Assembly (NCBI GenBank): GCA_036874045.1
Contig: JAZBRI010000011.1
Span: forward strand, 13,100,001-13,164,000
Origin: Cymodocea nodosa
Lineage: Eukaryota > Streptophyta > Magnoliopsida > Alismatales > Cymodoceaceae
Reading direction: 5' to 3'
DNA: 64,000 bases
In this document: positions 14,226-27,900 of the stretch, one piece after another
Layout: every line of letters starts with the position of its first letter
Numbering within the stretch: the stretch's first letter is position 1
The notes under the pieces: model-generated
Told to the model about the DNA's origin: nothing
Seen by the model: only the letters and a program-made list of their open reading frames with translations
Databases searched by the model: none
Made by a program: the position numbers and the translations under genes

Positions 14226-15536
14226 TACGTATCAACAATGAGGAATAATGAAGTGACTGATGGAATAGTTCTATATAGACAAAATTAAAAATAATGTGGA
14301 TTAATATTAGGGATCTCTGCAGTAGTCATTTGGTTTTAAATTAAATGTCTTTATTTCAGTATGGTATTAGACTAGAATAGGGTCATACACATGTACCTAA
14401 TGAAAAATACTTATAAAACTTAAAGAAGGGTACACATAAGAGGGACTGATGGAATAGTCTCAAATAGAAAAAATTAAAAATAAGATATAGATTAATATAA
14501 ATAAAGACTCTCTACTCAGTCAATTAATTTTAAATTAGATGTTCACATTTTAATAATAATGGCTATTGGAAACCATGCAATTAGGATTTTGGGAAAAAAA
14601 GAAACTTACCATAGCATATTGAAATTCTAGGAAACCTTGGTTAGAGCATTAAGCAGCTGGCAATTCTAATTACCCATTCTGTTTGGAAATCCAACTCCAG
14701 TTTTTTTGCTGAAAACATACAAAATTGCTGTATTGTTGGGCTGGTAAATATTGAATCTAGAGGAATGGTATGGTATGTACATCCACCCACGCAAAATCCA
14801 ACTCCTAAAAAGAAGCAGCTGCTAACTTCATTTTTCTTGGTTCCTTGGGGCTTTTTTTCCTCTTGTGTTTTATGCAGATACTTTCTTGGAGTAGATTCTG
14901 TAATAAGCATTTACAATTTGCCCCAAAGTAGGAGCTGGAGTGAAAGAATGAAGTAGTTAGTATTGCCAGACATACCTAGTCATAACTAGTCCGTTAATCT
15001 TCAATGGTCTCTTGGAGTGCCTATTTTCAGCAATTGATTTGATAGGAAATCAAGCATTTAATACTTTGTTGGGATGCATTGTTTCTATTTTGTGTGTTAT
15101 CCATGCTTGTTATTGCCATGATGTATTTGATTGTTGATGAAGTTTTTTCTTGTAGCTCATGTGCAACTACTACACGTTGAGACAAGATGGTTCCTGTGCC
15201 TACATCAGATCATGGGCTTTGCAGGTACCGAGAACATTCTAATTCGGTGTCATGCCAATTCATCCAGGATTAAAAAAAAATCCCCCGAAACCAAATGTTT
15301 ACTACTAATTATTTCAGGGTTCCTCAAACGGCAAGAAATGGTCAAATTTGAGGGTCCATCAGAACGATCAGACTATTTGCATGCCTGGCCAGTTTTCATC
15401 ATGGCCTGTTCATGGCAACGCAGCATTTCTCCCGTTCAGGTTCTTCAGGATAATCATGACGTCCCCAACAGCTGACTTGTCAAATCCATGGAACCTCTCC
15501 ATCTGCTTCATGGAGTTGTATGGTTTCTTTCGCTGA
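7930..15536 (+). CDS. BTB/POZ-BACK-F5/8C domain protein, At2g30600-like, 805 aa
   Basis: Exons: 7930-8724, 8827-9156, 9227-9460, 10094-10255, 10413-10625, 10708-10755, 10835-10893, 11005-11137, 11212-11286, 11353-11433, 15156-15224 and 15318-15536. Phases agree throughout and give 805 residues, close to Arabidopsis At2g30600. Domain order: farnesoic-acid-methyltransferase-like beta domain (about 20-170), first BTB (about 206-300, DLADMFFVVDDGRKVPAHK), second BTB (about 345-440, SDVETYIADYGFVASAHR), BACK (about 455-535), and C-terminal F5/8-type discoidin domain (about 650-805). BTB proteins of this kind are usually substrate adaptors for CUL3 ubiquitin ligases, but the role of this subfamily is not established. 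Intron 4 appears to use a GC donor. Intron 10 is 3.7 kb and holds repeats. The ATG opens the conserved MGGEKKHKCLTVAPFECVWHEE region. Confidence 0.94.
12067..12378 (+). repeat. Tandem duplication inside BTB-gene intron 10
   Basis: Two diverged copies, about 12067-12217 and 12235-12378. Shared blocks include ATCTTGCTC, the TTCAGGGTTC run, CTTCAGACCA and TGGATCATCATG in the same order. The copies differ by several substitutions and short indels, so the duplication is old. No coding content is seen. Confidence 0.75.
14191..14224 (+). repeat. (TG)17 microsatellite in BTB-gene intron 10
   Basis: An uninterrupted TG dinucleotide tract of 34 bases is visible. The same intron holds a repeated block about 190 bp apart (about 14255-14350 and 14440-14545), with GGACTGATGGAATAGT-like and AAATTAAAAATAA motifs in both copies. 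Confidence 0.95.
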
Positions 15537-17911
15537 TGAAGGGCAATTCCCTTTCCTGATTCCATGCTGTCAACCTTGGTGCATAGATTGTAGAAATATG
15601 GTTGCATGAAGACGTTTCTCCTGCATTTCGTCACTTCGAAGGTTTCTTGTGATCATACACACTACTAGGCTCTTGCAGTCGGTAGACCATGAACCAGCAT
15701 TAGTAGTAGAAATTTATATAAAGAATAAAAAGACTTCTTCTGCCTTGTCAAAATCAAGCGAAGGAACCAAACCTTTCATGGCTTCTGTGATTGTCTTTTC
15801 CTTGCTTGCCTTTTTAGTTGGGCTCTTCACAATCAGGTAAATCAAGTACCACTGTCGTCAAACCAAGGAAGGAAAAAGCGATCCACAACTGTGCCAGCAT
15901 ATGATGTTTTTGAATGGTTAATATATGAGTAGAAAGAATGGCTTTGAATATGACCATCAAGCTGAGATTATACCACTGCATCGGAGGGAAGAGTCTTAAC
16001 TGTTCTCTAAGCAGAATTTTACGTCTGTGATGGTAATCCAATGAAACTGGGAGGCAAGGACTTTGGTGGAAGTTTTTGAGGAAGTTAGATAAAATCATGG
16101 AAATTCACTAAAATATAAAAAAGTACGAATTTTGGTATAAAGCTTTAGGAAAATCTGAAAGTAATCAATAATAAACATCTAGTAATAATTAAAATTATTA
16201 TTATTTAATTATGGCATTATAAACACAATATAATTCCAAAAGAATGAGTCTGAATATGAAAATTTATGCTAAGCCCAATAGGATTTATAGGCCTTAACCT
16301 TAGATCTAATGGAAAGTACCTAGATTAGATGAAAAATATGTTAAATTGGTGAAAAAAAAGAGCATTGAAATTTGGAATGTATAAAAAAATATTAGTTACA
16401 CAAATAAACATAAATTCAATCTAATGACAAATATACTAAAATAGGAAAAATTAATAAAGGTAATGTTGTTTGAAGTCATAATGGAGCTACATTGAATTTG
16501 CAAGTCATTAGTAACTACGGAGGATTGAAGCTGAAGATAGATGGGAGAAATTAAAAGAATTGGGTAAGGAGAAATTAAACTTTTGTCGACAAGTAAAGTT
16601 GGTTTGATCTGTTATTGTTTAAATTGATTTGAATTGGTGGACATGACATCATTCCTTTTCTTTTACATCGGCTACACAATTTCTTCTGATAATTATTAAT
16701 CAATCAATCAATCAAATTTTGTTTTGATTATTATCATGCAAAGGTCTTTTTAGGCATTCAGTAAAAATGCCCTAGAAGGGACCCCTTATTCAATATAATT
16801 TAGTTTTAATATGTTACAGATATGGAAGTTACAGAATTTAAGTGGAAATAATTGAAGTGGTTAGTGAGGTATCTTATTTTACCTTAAAGGGTAGACTGAG
16901 ACTTTCACTAAAATCTGCTTGATGGATAAGCACTCCTTAGAGATGCCTCTAGGAATTTTTTTTTAAAGGTACTTCTTATTTTTCAATTACTCTTTAAAAA
17001 AAATAAAATATATTTACACAATTAGATGGTTAATACTACAATCTAAAATCAATGTTGACATTTAAGAGAAATTAATCAACTTTTAAAGCATTTAAATAAA
17101 AAATCAACACTTATGTATTCTATTCTCTCTCATAAGATATAAAGGCACCTCTAATAAAGTTCTCTATAAACACCCCTATGAAAAATAACTCAGTATTATA
17201 GATATACTGCATAATTTTCTGGTACATTTTTGTCCTGCGTATCATACAAAAGTGGTGCCCGATGCACCGCCACATTCAATGATTAAAGAAACTGACGAAC
17301 CATATTTAAGGTTGTCTTTATGGCTTAACCCATGGTTTAAGTTTACATTCATCAATGTCTCGCAATCTGTATCATAAAATTTAGACCAAACGTAATTATC
17401 GGCATACCAAATCTTTGTTACAATCTACTCCATAGTCATAAATTAGACTACGTATTATAATTAAAAATGTGCAGAATCAAACCTATTTATAATCTGAACC
17501 AAACACGGGGCAATTTTCGACTGAATGAATCCAATCAGGATCATATCAAATCTAGGATCAAAAATGAATAATCTGGTAACGAGAAACAGAATAATTCTTG
17601 TCAAATCTAGGATCATAGATTACAACACAGAATGGGAATTTTACAAGGGCGGAGCCTCAATACAGATCACATAAAACAAATGAGCACTGTGATTCAGAAA
17701 CATATACGACTACCAATTTTGGGAGCGAACCAACTGCATTTTTTTGCTTACATCCAAAAGCCTACATTGCAACTCCCTTCCATTCAAAATGGAACAAAGG
17801 CAATACAGCAAAAGAATGTGAGAACGAACTTTCGAGTATCACTATGAGGCTAACTGCAGAGGTGCCCCAAATGCATGTAAAGTTGTATGAGCAAAGATGG
17901 CAAAAGGAAAA
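15537..17911. other. Intergenic region between the convergent BTB and NIPA genes
   Basis: This 2.4 kb holds the two 3' UTRs, because the genes converge. The BTB 3' UTR probably covers the first few hundred bases. The NIPA 3' UTR probably starts below 17911. The centre (about 16100-17200) is AT-rich and contains a short ATCA tandem run near 16698. No gene, RNA or recognisable transposon was found. Confidence 0.55.
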
Positions 17912-20900
17912 TCATGAAGACCGTGATAGCTCCTGAGACCTCAGAGGAATTCCCTCGCTGGAAAGGTCATCTTCTGGATACTTTGGAAGACGCATGGAGT
18001 TAGATGGTAGAAGTCCTACACGAAGATCCATTTAAATGCAATACAGACATTGGTCAGCGTGTTGCACAAATAACTGTACAAGAAGAGCAGGCGCAAGTTG
18101 CAAAGAGTAGCTTACCATCTGCCATGTCTTTCGTTCTGTGAAGAAGAAAGGTACCAGAAAGAATTGTTACAAACCCACACATTTCAGTGACAATCTGTGT
18201 AGGATTTTGCCGATCCCAATCCTGACATTACATGATAATAGCATCATTTCAAAATCTAATACAATAACGATGTGTGCCAGATCCACCATATGCAAGATAC
18301 TGACAAATAATATAATTATATTCCCAGTTATTCCTGTCAAAGAAATCTACAAGCAGCATATGCATAATAATCAATGGTGTAACTTGAAGAAAACAGAAAT
18401 GAAAACCCATTTTCTCCATCACTGTTAAAACTAGATAGTACAATGAACTAATAATGGCTTTAAGACTGGCAAAAAAACCTAAAAAATATGAAAACAGAAG
18501 CTCATGATTTTCAAATAAAAAGAAACTCATGACTGTCAGAACTATGCTAGCAATATCACTGTTTTTTTTTTTGAAATGGCAATATTACTGTGTTATGTTT
18601 CGAGAACTTTCTGAGTAGATGAGTAACTGCAAGAAGGATTACCTTGAACATGATCACACTGGCCAGTATGGTTAGTGAAGTAAACATCACATAGTAGATA
18701 GGTGATACAACCGCTGTGTTGAAGGTGTCCAGAGCCTGCAATATAATCAAACATGTCAACAAAAAGCTGACTTTTGTAATTTCTAATAAATGATTCCATT
18801 GATATCTCTTGAGTAGACCGTACAAATGCATATCTAATTCATAAGTGCAATTGTCTGAAGTGGAGTTTTTATCACGCCTATCTTCTACATAACCAAAATC
18901 AAAGAAGGTTTTTAGGAGGTGTTTGTGTATCTTGAAAAAGTTGGAAAGAAAACAATGGAGAGTAATGAAAATTGATGAAAATGGAAAATGACAAAAAATA
19001 GTTTATTTTCCTGGTGTTTGTTCACGACAATGGAAAATGATGAAAATAAAATGTGTATTTGTATATATAACAGAAAATGATAGAATTAAAATTTGAATAT
19101 TTATGGACATGATAGAAAATGACAGAATTTAACTTAATTACACAATTAACAATATTATAAATATGAGAATCCTTCAAAACAAATAATTAACAACATCGTA
19201 ACTTAAAATCAAAACAAAGTTACCAATCCATCAATCATATGATAAGAATCCATCAGGGAACTTTCTCAGTGATAACCCCCAAAAAGAAATATAACAGATT
19301 TACAAGATCCTCACCCTGACTATCCATTCCCAAGGATTTGTAGCAAACTATAAAGTTAAAACATGCCAACAAGACCTGGTAGATGTCTGCCCCTTGAATC
19401 AAAAACAAATATGTGGCCTAAAACAAAGCATATATTTTTCAATGAATGAAAGGGATCGATCACACAAGCCAATCCAACAAAACCTAGGCCTTAAAGCCAT
19501 AAGCATGCTGTAAACTTCATGATCATCTAGTACTTGTCCAGGGAATCAAACCAATTTGTCTAATAATTTGAAGGAAAATAATCCATCTTCAGCAGAATTG
19601 AGAGTATCAAACAAACGTGGAATCTAACCAATCCAACCAAACCATGCAAGCATGCCGATGAATGCATGAAGATCTCAAACATTCAAACCAATCTGTCGCC
19701 TATTTCAAAGCAATTGAAATGATATCCAGAGAAAAAACACCAAGAAACCTTGCAGTGTTGGAATCCTCTCGAGCCTCAAAGGAAACAAACACCATGAGAT
19801 TGACAGCCAGCAAACATTCAATCAAAAGTTGTTTCCATTTGCAATTGATGGAGAAGAAAACATTCAATCGAAGAAAGCAAAAAAAGGAGAAAAAAAAAGA
19901 TTGACCTAAACTGATCTGACACATACAAGAACAGACTACCAATGGGAATTTTCCCCAAGCACAGGCAAGCTTGATGGAAGAACGAGTTGCCACCAAGCTG
20001 ACATTTTTTGGCAGAAGGGTTTTCCTGTTGTTGGAGAACATGCTCAATGGATTTTTTGGCAGAAGGGTTTTCCAATGTTTTCATAGGGGTAAGGGTTGGA
20101 AAACAGACGGCATCTTACATTTTATACTTCTAGTAAATGATGGATAATACTGGCAAACAACGTGGATGCACAAACACCATGAAAATGGCAAAAAAATTTC
20201 TGCCATTTACCTTTCTGACATTTTCAATATACAAAAATACACCCTTAATCTTAAGATGATTATATTTTCATAGATCAAACCTTCCCCAAATGCTCTTTTG
20301 AGTAGGCAAGCACACAAATGACTCCTTCCACATGAATTGCCTTGAGTATAAGCATGAACTGGAAAAGTAACCCAATTACAAAAATGATATTAAGTCAAGT
20401 GACATCAAATAAAATGATCTTGTTAATCAATCCCTTGTATTATTCTAGATCCTCCAAGAAATTCAAAGTATCAATCTCCTATAAGATTATCTAACAGTCT
20501 TTGAAACGCTTAGAGGACCCAAGACAATACAAGAGATTGATTGGCAATGTCATTTATTTGACAATCAGTTAGCCTAATATCACTATTGTAATTAGGTTAC
20601 TTCCCTAGTTTATGCATAAGTCCATTGGCAATGTCATTGGTCAATTGCATACTTGCCTACATTAAAGGAGTAATTAGAAAATGTTTAATCTATGAAAAAC
20701 CTAATCATTTCAAGATTAAGATTTTCTTTGATTTTAGTTATGTAGGAGACATGAGTGATAGAAAATTTACTTCAAGCTATTGCACTTATGTTGATTGAAA
20801 CCTAATGAGTTAATGTAACAAAAAGCAGCGTTAGATCTTGTGTTGAAAATGAATGTCACGGCCTAAATTACTTGTGAAATGATGTGAATAAGATTCTTCC

Positions 20901-21902
20901 TAATGAAGCTTGAATTTGATGTTAAAAGAGGTGTTTGTGTACCTAAAAAATGGTGAAAAGAAAATGACAGAATATTATAGAAAATGATGAAAAAGAAAAT
21001 GACAGAAATTAATGGAAAGTCAATAGAAAATCAAAATATTTGAGTATAGAACAGAAAATGATAGAATTTGAAATACGTGCACAGAATAGAAAATCATAAA
21101 ATATATATTTTATTCACAAAATAAAAAATGTTAAATTTGATAAATTAAATATTTTTTATATTTATCTTCAAGATAAATAATAATAATATTTGTCATAGAT
21201 AATATAAGATAGAGTCATTTATAACAATAGTTATAATATAAAATACATTTCACACATCTTTATTATTCCACGTATTAATATCAATTCTCATCTACATAAA
21301 TAATTTCTATATCAAAATTACATGTTAATATATTCTGTGATAATTCACATTTTCTTTTTCTTTATTTTCCAACAATTTCGAAAATCAGAAGGTTAAAAAA
21401 CAAAAGAAAATTTTTCTTATATATCAAGAGAAAATGACAGAATCTTTCAAAAACTCATTTGATGCATAAACACCTAAAAAATAGTAAAATTTCCTTTTTG
21501 ACGTTTTCTACCATTTTTGAGATACACAAACACCCTCTAAGACTCACATAGACAAGTATTGTAGCAATCAAGCAATTATATTCATTGCAAATAATCCTAC
21601 TGATGGACATTAAGGTTGATTACCACTACATTTGTAATATAATGATCTATAGAGTTATTTTTACACTTTACACTCAATCTTCAAAGCAATTAATTGATGT
21701 GTTCGCCAAAGGTTCAACTAGTGGGGTCTTTAGCACAATTTACAACAAGTTAGATATAGTTGATATACACACACACACACTCCAATTTGAGGGGAAGTGC
21801 TAAAAACTATTATTACTCTTATAGTGTTTATTATTGTGTGGTTTCATATTTATATATTTTGAAGGGTTATAATCAAGTATATTGAATATCCATTTATTTC
21901 AC

Positions 21903-21933
<31 letters not shown>

Positions 21934-24900
21934 ACTCTCATTTAAGGAAAATAACCACATGATCCAATTCTCTTCTCACAACACAAATAATGTGTCAACC
22001 TGTGAGTTGGTCTCTAACAATAATATTAATAATTTTTTATTACTCTCCTATAAGCAAAAATAAAGTTCAAAGGTTATTAAACATAAGTGCAAAATTATAA
22101 GAACTGAGTAAATATGTTCTTATTATAATAGTTCTGCAATGAAATATGGTCATTTATTCTTAGAAATAGCCTTGTGTCAAAGCCAAGTATCAATAAGCGA
22201 CAATACCTTGTTCAAATAGTTCATCTGAGTGATGACACAAGTTCCCACGATTATAACAAATACCCAAGTTTGAGTATATATTAGCTGATTCGTGCCAGAA
22301 AATGTCAGCTTTAAAGCAATTCCCAGTGCTTTGACACTCATGACCTGGAAGAGTTTATCCATGAAAGGTAAGTTCCGAGAACGCCAACCAGTATTGGTTA
22401 TTCAACAATAATGTTTAAGAAGTACACATACCGATAAGGAGCCTACAAGAGAACACACACCAATGTAAACCATGATATGTGTTTGTCCATAATATGGAAT
22501 ATAATGGTAAATAAGCACGAAAACTACGGCTATTACGGTAGAAGCATACAAGAGAAATGCTGCAGAAGACAGATTTAAAATACTTTAACATAATACAATG
22601 GACTGAAAAATGGAAAGAATTACAATTTCCTCCAAAAGGTTACCTATTAGACAATATAATGTACCTGGTTCAGTAGCAAGATCCCAAACTTCCTTCACAG
22701 ATTCAATTTCACGCTCTTGTGGAGCATGGAGAACAATTGTGGTGGAACCAACAACACAGAGAGCACAACCAAGAATACCAAATATATGCAGTTTCTCTCG
22801 GAGAATAATATGAGCAAGGACAGCACTGCAAGAATATGATATATGTCATTATTAGTATATTTTTTTCTTTGAAATTTTGAATATTATGCTGACTATTACA
22901 TTTATACCTGACTATTATGCTGAGTGCACCAAGAGGAGTAACAAGAATTGCTGGAGCAAATGCATATGCTGCAAAATTGGCTACTTCCCCCACAATCACT
23001 GCAGAGTTGGCATGTATAATCATTAGAATCCAGGTACAGCAGAAGACATATTCACTTTTATACAATTCAATCTGAGCACAAAATTCCAAAAAAAGTAAAT
23101 TAGATTCTATGGAACTTAAATGGGAGGATTTTCTGATCAGTATTGTTAAGAGCACGAAGTGCAAACTTACAGCAGTCAAGAACAGGGTTCTTTTTCATGC
23201 TGTATGCTGGACTTTTTAGTTATCTCGGAACTCCAGAGACTTTGATGTATCCTCTGTGACTGTGGGGAACATTGTTGCTTCAGCTAAGGGTTTTTTTTCC
23301 TTTTGGGTGGCTGCCCTTATTTTGTAGCTTGTGCTTGTTTGATTTTTCCTTTCTTTCCCCTTTAGAGGTTGTTGACACCCTACTTTTCGAGATCATTCCA
23401 TAGTTGCTAGTCCTTTCCTAGTCCCATCATCTACATTTCTTTTTGCACGCCTATTGATGTGCAGTTTCCATTCTTAAGCTTTAAAGATTTTTTTAACCTT
23501 CACTATGGGCTAAAAATAGCCCATTGATCCTCTTTTAAGAAAACAAAAGAGGGTGGAGAAGAGAAGAAGATTTTCAGTTCAACCAAATGTAGACAAAGGT
23601 CGATCAGACTGAAATTTTGGATTGACTAGGCAAAAATTTGGTTAGACCAAATTTTCGTTTTAATTTGGCCAAATAACCATTGGTCAAGTCAAAATTGGAA
23701 AGAGAGAATTTCTCCTAGCAAAGAAAGTCCTTGTTTGATCAAACTACTATGCCTCCTCCAATTTTTCTTCCCTCGCCATGTCAACTTACCACATCAACAT
23801 CCTCTTTTTTCCTTCATCATCAATTTTACCATACTATTCCTTCAATCAGACCAAAAAATCAGTTGACCGATTTTCTCTTTGGTTTGACCAAACCAAAATT
23901 CCTGTGTACTTAACACTTTAATACATTCGTTGCTTTTTGGTTTCAACCAAATTCATTTGCCACGTCAACTGACCTGTGGCATTCGTTACATCAGCAACAT
24001 GTGGCATTCTCTGGTTGGTCCATATTATTAACATTAGTATTTTGAACCAAGTAAATATACGTGACAATACATTTACATTGGTTGGCATGTCAATAAGATG
24101 CATCACCCTCTTCCCTTTAATTTATCATATTTTTTGATCAACCAAATTGTCGATTTTCCAAACCTAACAAAAGGTTTCACAAACTTTCTACTCTCTAATC
24201 ACTGGTCGAACTGAAGTTTCCGTCATTTGGTGGAAGGTTTCGCAAACCTTTCACTTTTTAGTCACCAATCCGACCAAAGTTTTCATTGTTTAACAGAAGG
24301 TTTCGCAAACTTTTCATTTTTCCTTGAGTGATCTCACTAATGGCTGAATCAATTTTATTTCCTATGCCACATCAACATGATTCAGATATTTTTTTTCGAT
24401 TTTATAGTCTGAATCTCTCCTTATCCAACAACAATCGAAATTTTGGCTTTTGATCCAACGAACCACACCCTTCCTACTTTTCATCTAACAATCATGTTTT
24501 AATCAAATAATTAATAGTGAGGATCTTTTGACCTAAAATGAATCTAACGGTCCCAATCACAATCAACTCAATTCGATGCAACAATCACCTTTTGATCTGC
24601 TGGATCTAACAAATCATAGTTGTCAAATTGTTAAGGTTTTTGTCCTCCCCATCAACATCAAACTCACTAGACACCTTTAAAATCCTCATAATTTTATATT
24701 TTTCTCTATTTGGTATTTAACTTCCAAAGGAGGGTTAAACGACTTAAATCCATGTTTCCTTTTGGGAGAAAAAATTCTCTCTAGCTAGGGTGTGCACTCT
24801 ATCTAGTAATTGAAGGTGCATCTGTCTACTTGCTTGTTTTCATTTCACTGCATTCCATCACTTTCCACACATGTTTTGCATTTTTCTACCATAGCTTAGG

Positions 24901-27900
24901 CTTTATGTCTTTTGTCAAAATTTATTTCACCTCGATGTGATTTTTTTGCATTTAGTTACGCTTTCTAAGTCATGGGTGTCTTCTGTATAGTGTAGAAAGT
25001 ATTGCCATTATCCTTCTAGGTTTGATATGGTTTTATGCTTCTATGAATTTTCAAATATGTGATCTACATTTTTTCTTATGAATTGACCCTCTGACCCTTC
25101 ATTTGCATATTTATTTGCATTATTTCGATTTATAATTAGGGACTTCTGATTTTTCAAAGTTTGATAACCCTGCAGATAGACCTGTTGCCTCAATGCATGC
25201 TCATTGAACTTATAGTAACAATTGCATTCCAACAAGGCCTTAATATTTTGGTCTCATATTTTTGTATGAAACTAGATCTGTTGAAATTTCATACACCTTT
25301 CAAATCACATTTTTCCAATCAGTACACTTTTCTGTGGATTTTTTCAAAGTCTACATAGGTTAGCAGATTCTGCCACATTCTTGTTTTGCGCCTTTTGACT
25401 TTTTAATGGTGTTTATTGCCTTGGCCCCTCTTTGATATTTTCATTGTGCATTTTTCCTAGATTATAGACTTGATGTGCTTCAATCTAGAAGTTATTTCAT
25501 ATTTTTCCAATTAGCATATATTTCCCTATAATTTTCTGAAGTCAGCACATTTCTGAAAGATTTCTAGTAACACAATTTATACCATTTGTCTTGATGATTA
25601 TTCATGATTATATGTTTTTTTCATTGTTATGCATGTCTTTAATTATTGGTTATATTTGCAATGTATGAATGTCTTGTGTTTGCTTTCTTCTATGAGAAAA
25701 CACATGGAATTCTTTGCATTCCAATGATTGTGTAGTTTGTTATAGGATTTACTTGTTCTCCTAAATGCAAACACTTGGAAGGTTTGTTTGTCCTATTATG
25801 TTTATCTTCATATTATACTCATGCATAAATGCATTACATATTTTCCATTCATTGGTCTAAATCAAAGGTAGATAAGTTCAAGTAAGCACATGCATCATAC
25901 TTGTCACAAAAATGTTGCTTAGTCATCACTTTAATTTTGCATTAGTTAACATGCAAACTAAATTAATTTATAACTTAATTTTAAATAGAGTGACATAATT
26001 TAGAATTCAAAAGCGCACATTATTTTGTTTTCATATGCATGGTCAAACTCGAGTATGAAATCGCATGCACTTTTACTTTTATCAACATATATATATGTTG
26101 TTTTTGCAAAATTCATGATTTTTACCAGCTTTTATTATATGCGATTAGACTTAAGAGTGAAGTGATGTGTGTCACCTACTGCTATGTACTTTAAAACAAT
26201 ACTTCATGACATCTCACCAACAACTTCAAAATGCATCATATAAAGGTTAAGTCTATCCATAGCAAAATTATAAAATGATAGGTGATATTTTTAAATTACT
26301 TCTCATCTTAGAGATTAGAGAAATCCTCCAACTCTGAGAACATAGTTTAATTAAGGTCATCCTACTTAGTCAAGCTAAGTCATAGAGATGTATTTGACAT
26401 TTTTATATAAGGCTAAGATCATGCTCACACACTTTAGTTTCCTTCTCATCACTTTGAGGAATTCCATAATTTTCATTTCCTTAAGTTATCACTTAGGCTT
26501 TGTATTTTATACAAGTGATAACCAACTTAATCATTCTAAAATCTACCAAGATAATTCCTTTGGGAAAGTATGAATGGATGTATCCATTCTACATGTCTTA
26601 AAGTTACTTTGCATCTGCATTATACATTATTTGTTTACTTTGTTCATTTAACCACACCATGTTTAGACTAGAACCATATAAGATTCATTCCTAATTCACT
26701 ACATGAGTAGAGGAATGTTTATGTGACCTTCTCCTAGACTTCTAGTTCTATTCACTTATTTGAGTTAAATACATGTTTTCTCATCTCATCTACTTTTACA
26801 TACAAGTAGACATTTGCAAATATTATTTCACTTACACACCTAAGGGTACTCGAGAGGCTAATAAATTGGGATGCATAAAGTACCTAACATCTTCTCTACA
26901 TGTACCTGGAACGCTTACCAAAACTCTATGGTTAGTAAACTTTCACAGATTCATTCATTTTGCATACATTCATGCATAACACTTAGATTTTTCCCAATCT
27001 TCCTTTAGATTAAACTAGATGACGACTCTTCCTCTTCTATGACCTAGGTAGAGTATTACAGAGGTTTTTCTTCTTTTTCTTGACGTAATCTTATTTTTCT
27101 CTAACAATATTCACCCTTTAACCTCTCAAAAAAAGAGGCACTATTTATGGCTTATTTAGACAATTCTCATTAGTTCTAAAAGACTATTGCCTTACTAATG
27201 GATACCTAATTATGCATTGATGGTATTTTCAAATAACACTAGGTTCGTATAAGTGCAAGTGATTATACAAGGACTGAGAATCCTAGAAACACAATACAAT
27301 TCAAGTGTTTGACATAGAATATTCACAGCAACAAGATAAAAATATTGCAGGAAAATAAATTAATTACAAAAAGACAAAGAGTCCTCACTTGTTATCATTC
27401 CAGCCCACCAAAGTGGTTCATACAAATACGAATACCCACCAACTCCTGGAGGAAAACACAAGACAGTTCAGTTTCAAAAAAACACATGCTCCATGATTTT
27501 GTAATGATTTTAGAATATAATCGGCAATTTACTCTACAAAGGAGGGCAACTTATTAATAAAAATTCTCAAAGGAAATTACAGGGGAAGAGAAAACTGAAT
27601 TTACATTACACAAAACTGATTATATTACAACAGTAATTGGATCTTTGCTTAGGATCCATATATATATAATACTTCTAACAATCCAATTTCTCCAAAATAA
27701 ATAGTCTGATTATAACTTAAAAAAGCAGTCTGATCATAGCTCCTTATGTTAAAGAACAATTTTTCCATCTCATTTAATTCCCCTCGGCCTGCATGCCCCA
27801 AAAACATGCAAAAAAATTGTCACAATGAAATCACTGGTTCATGGTTCATGGTTCATGTTAAGCTCGCAGCTTAAGCTTGGCTTCCTTTTAATTTGCTTCA

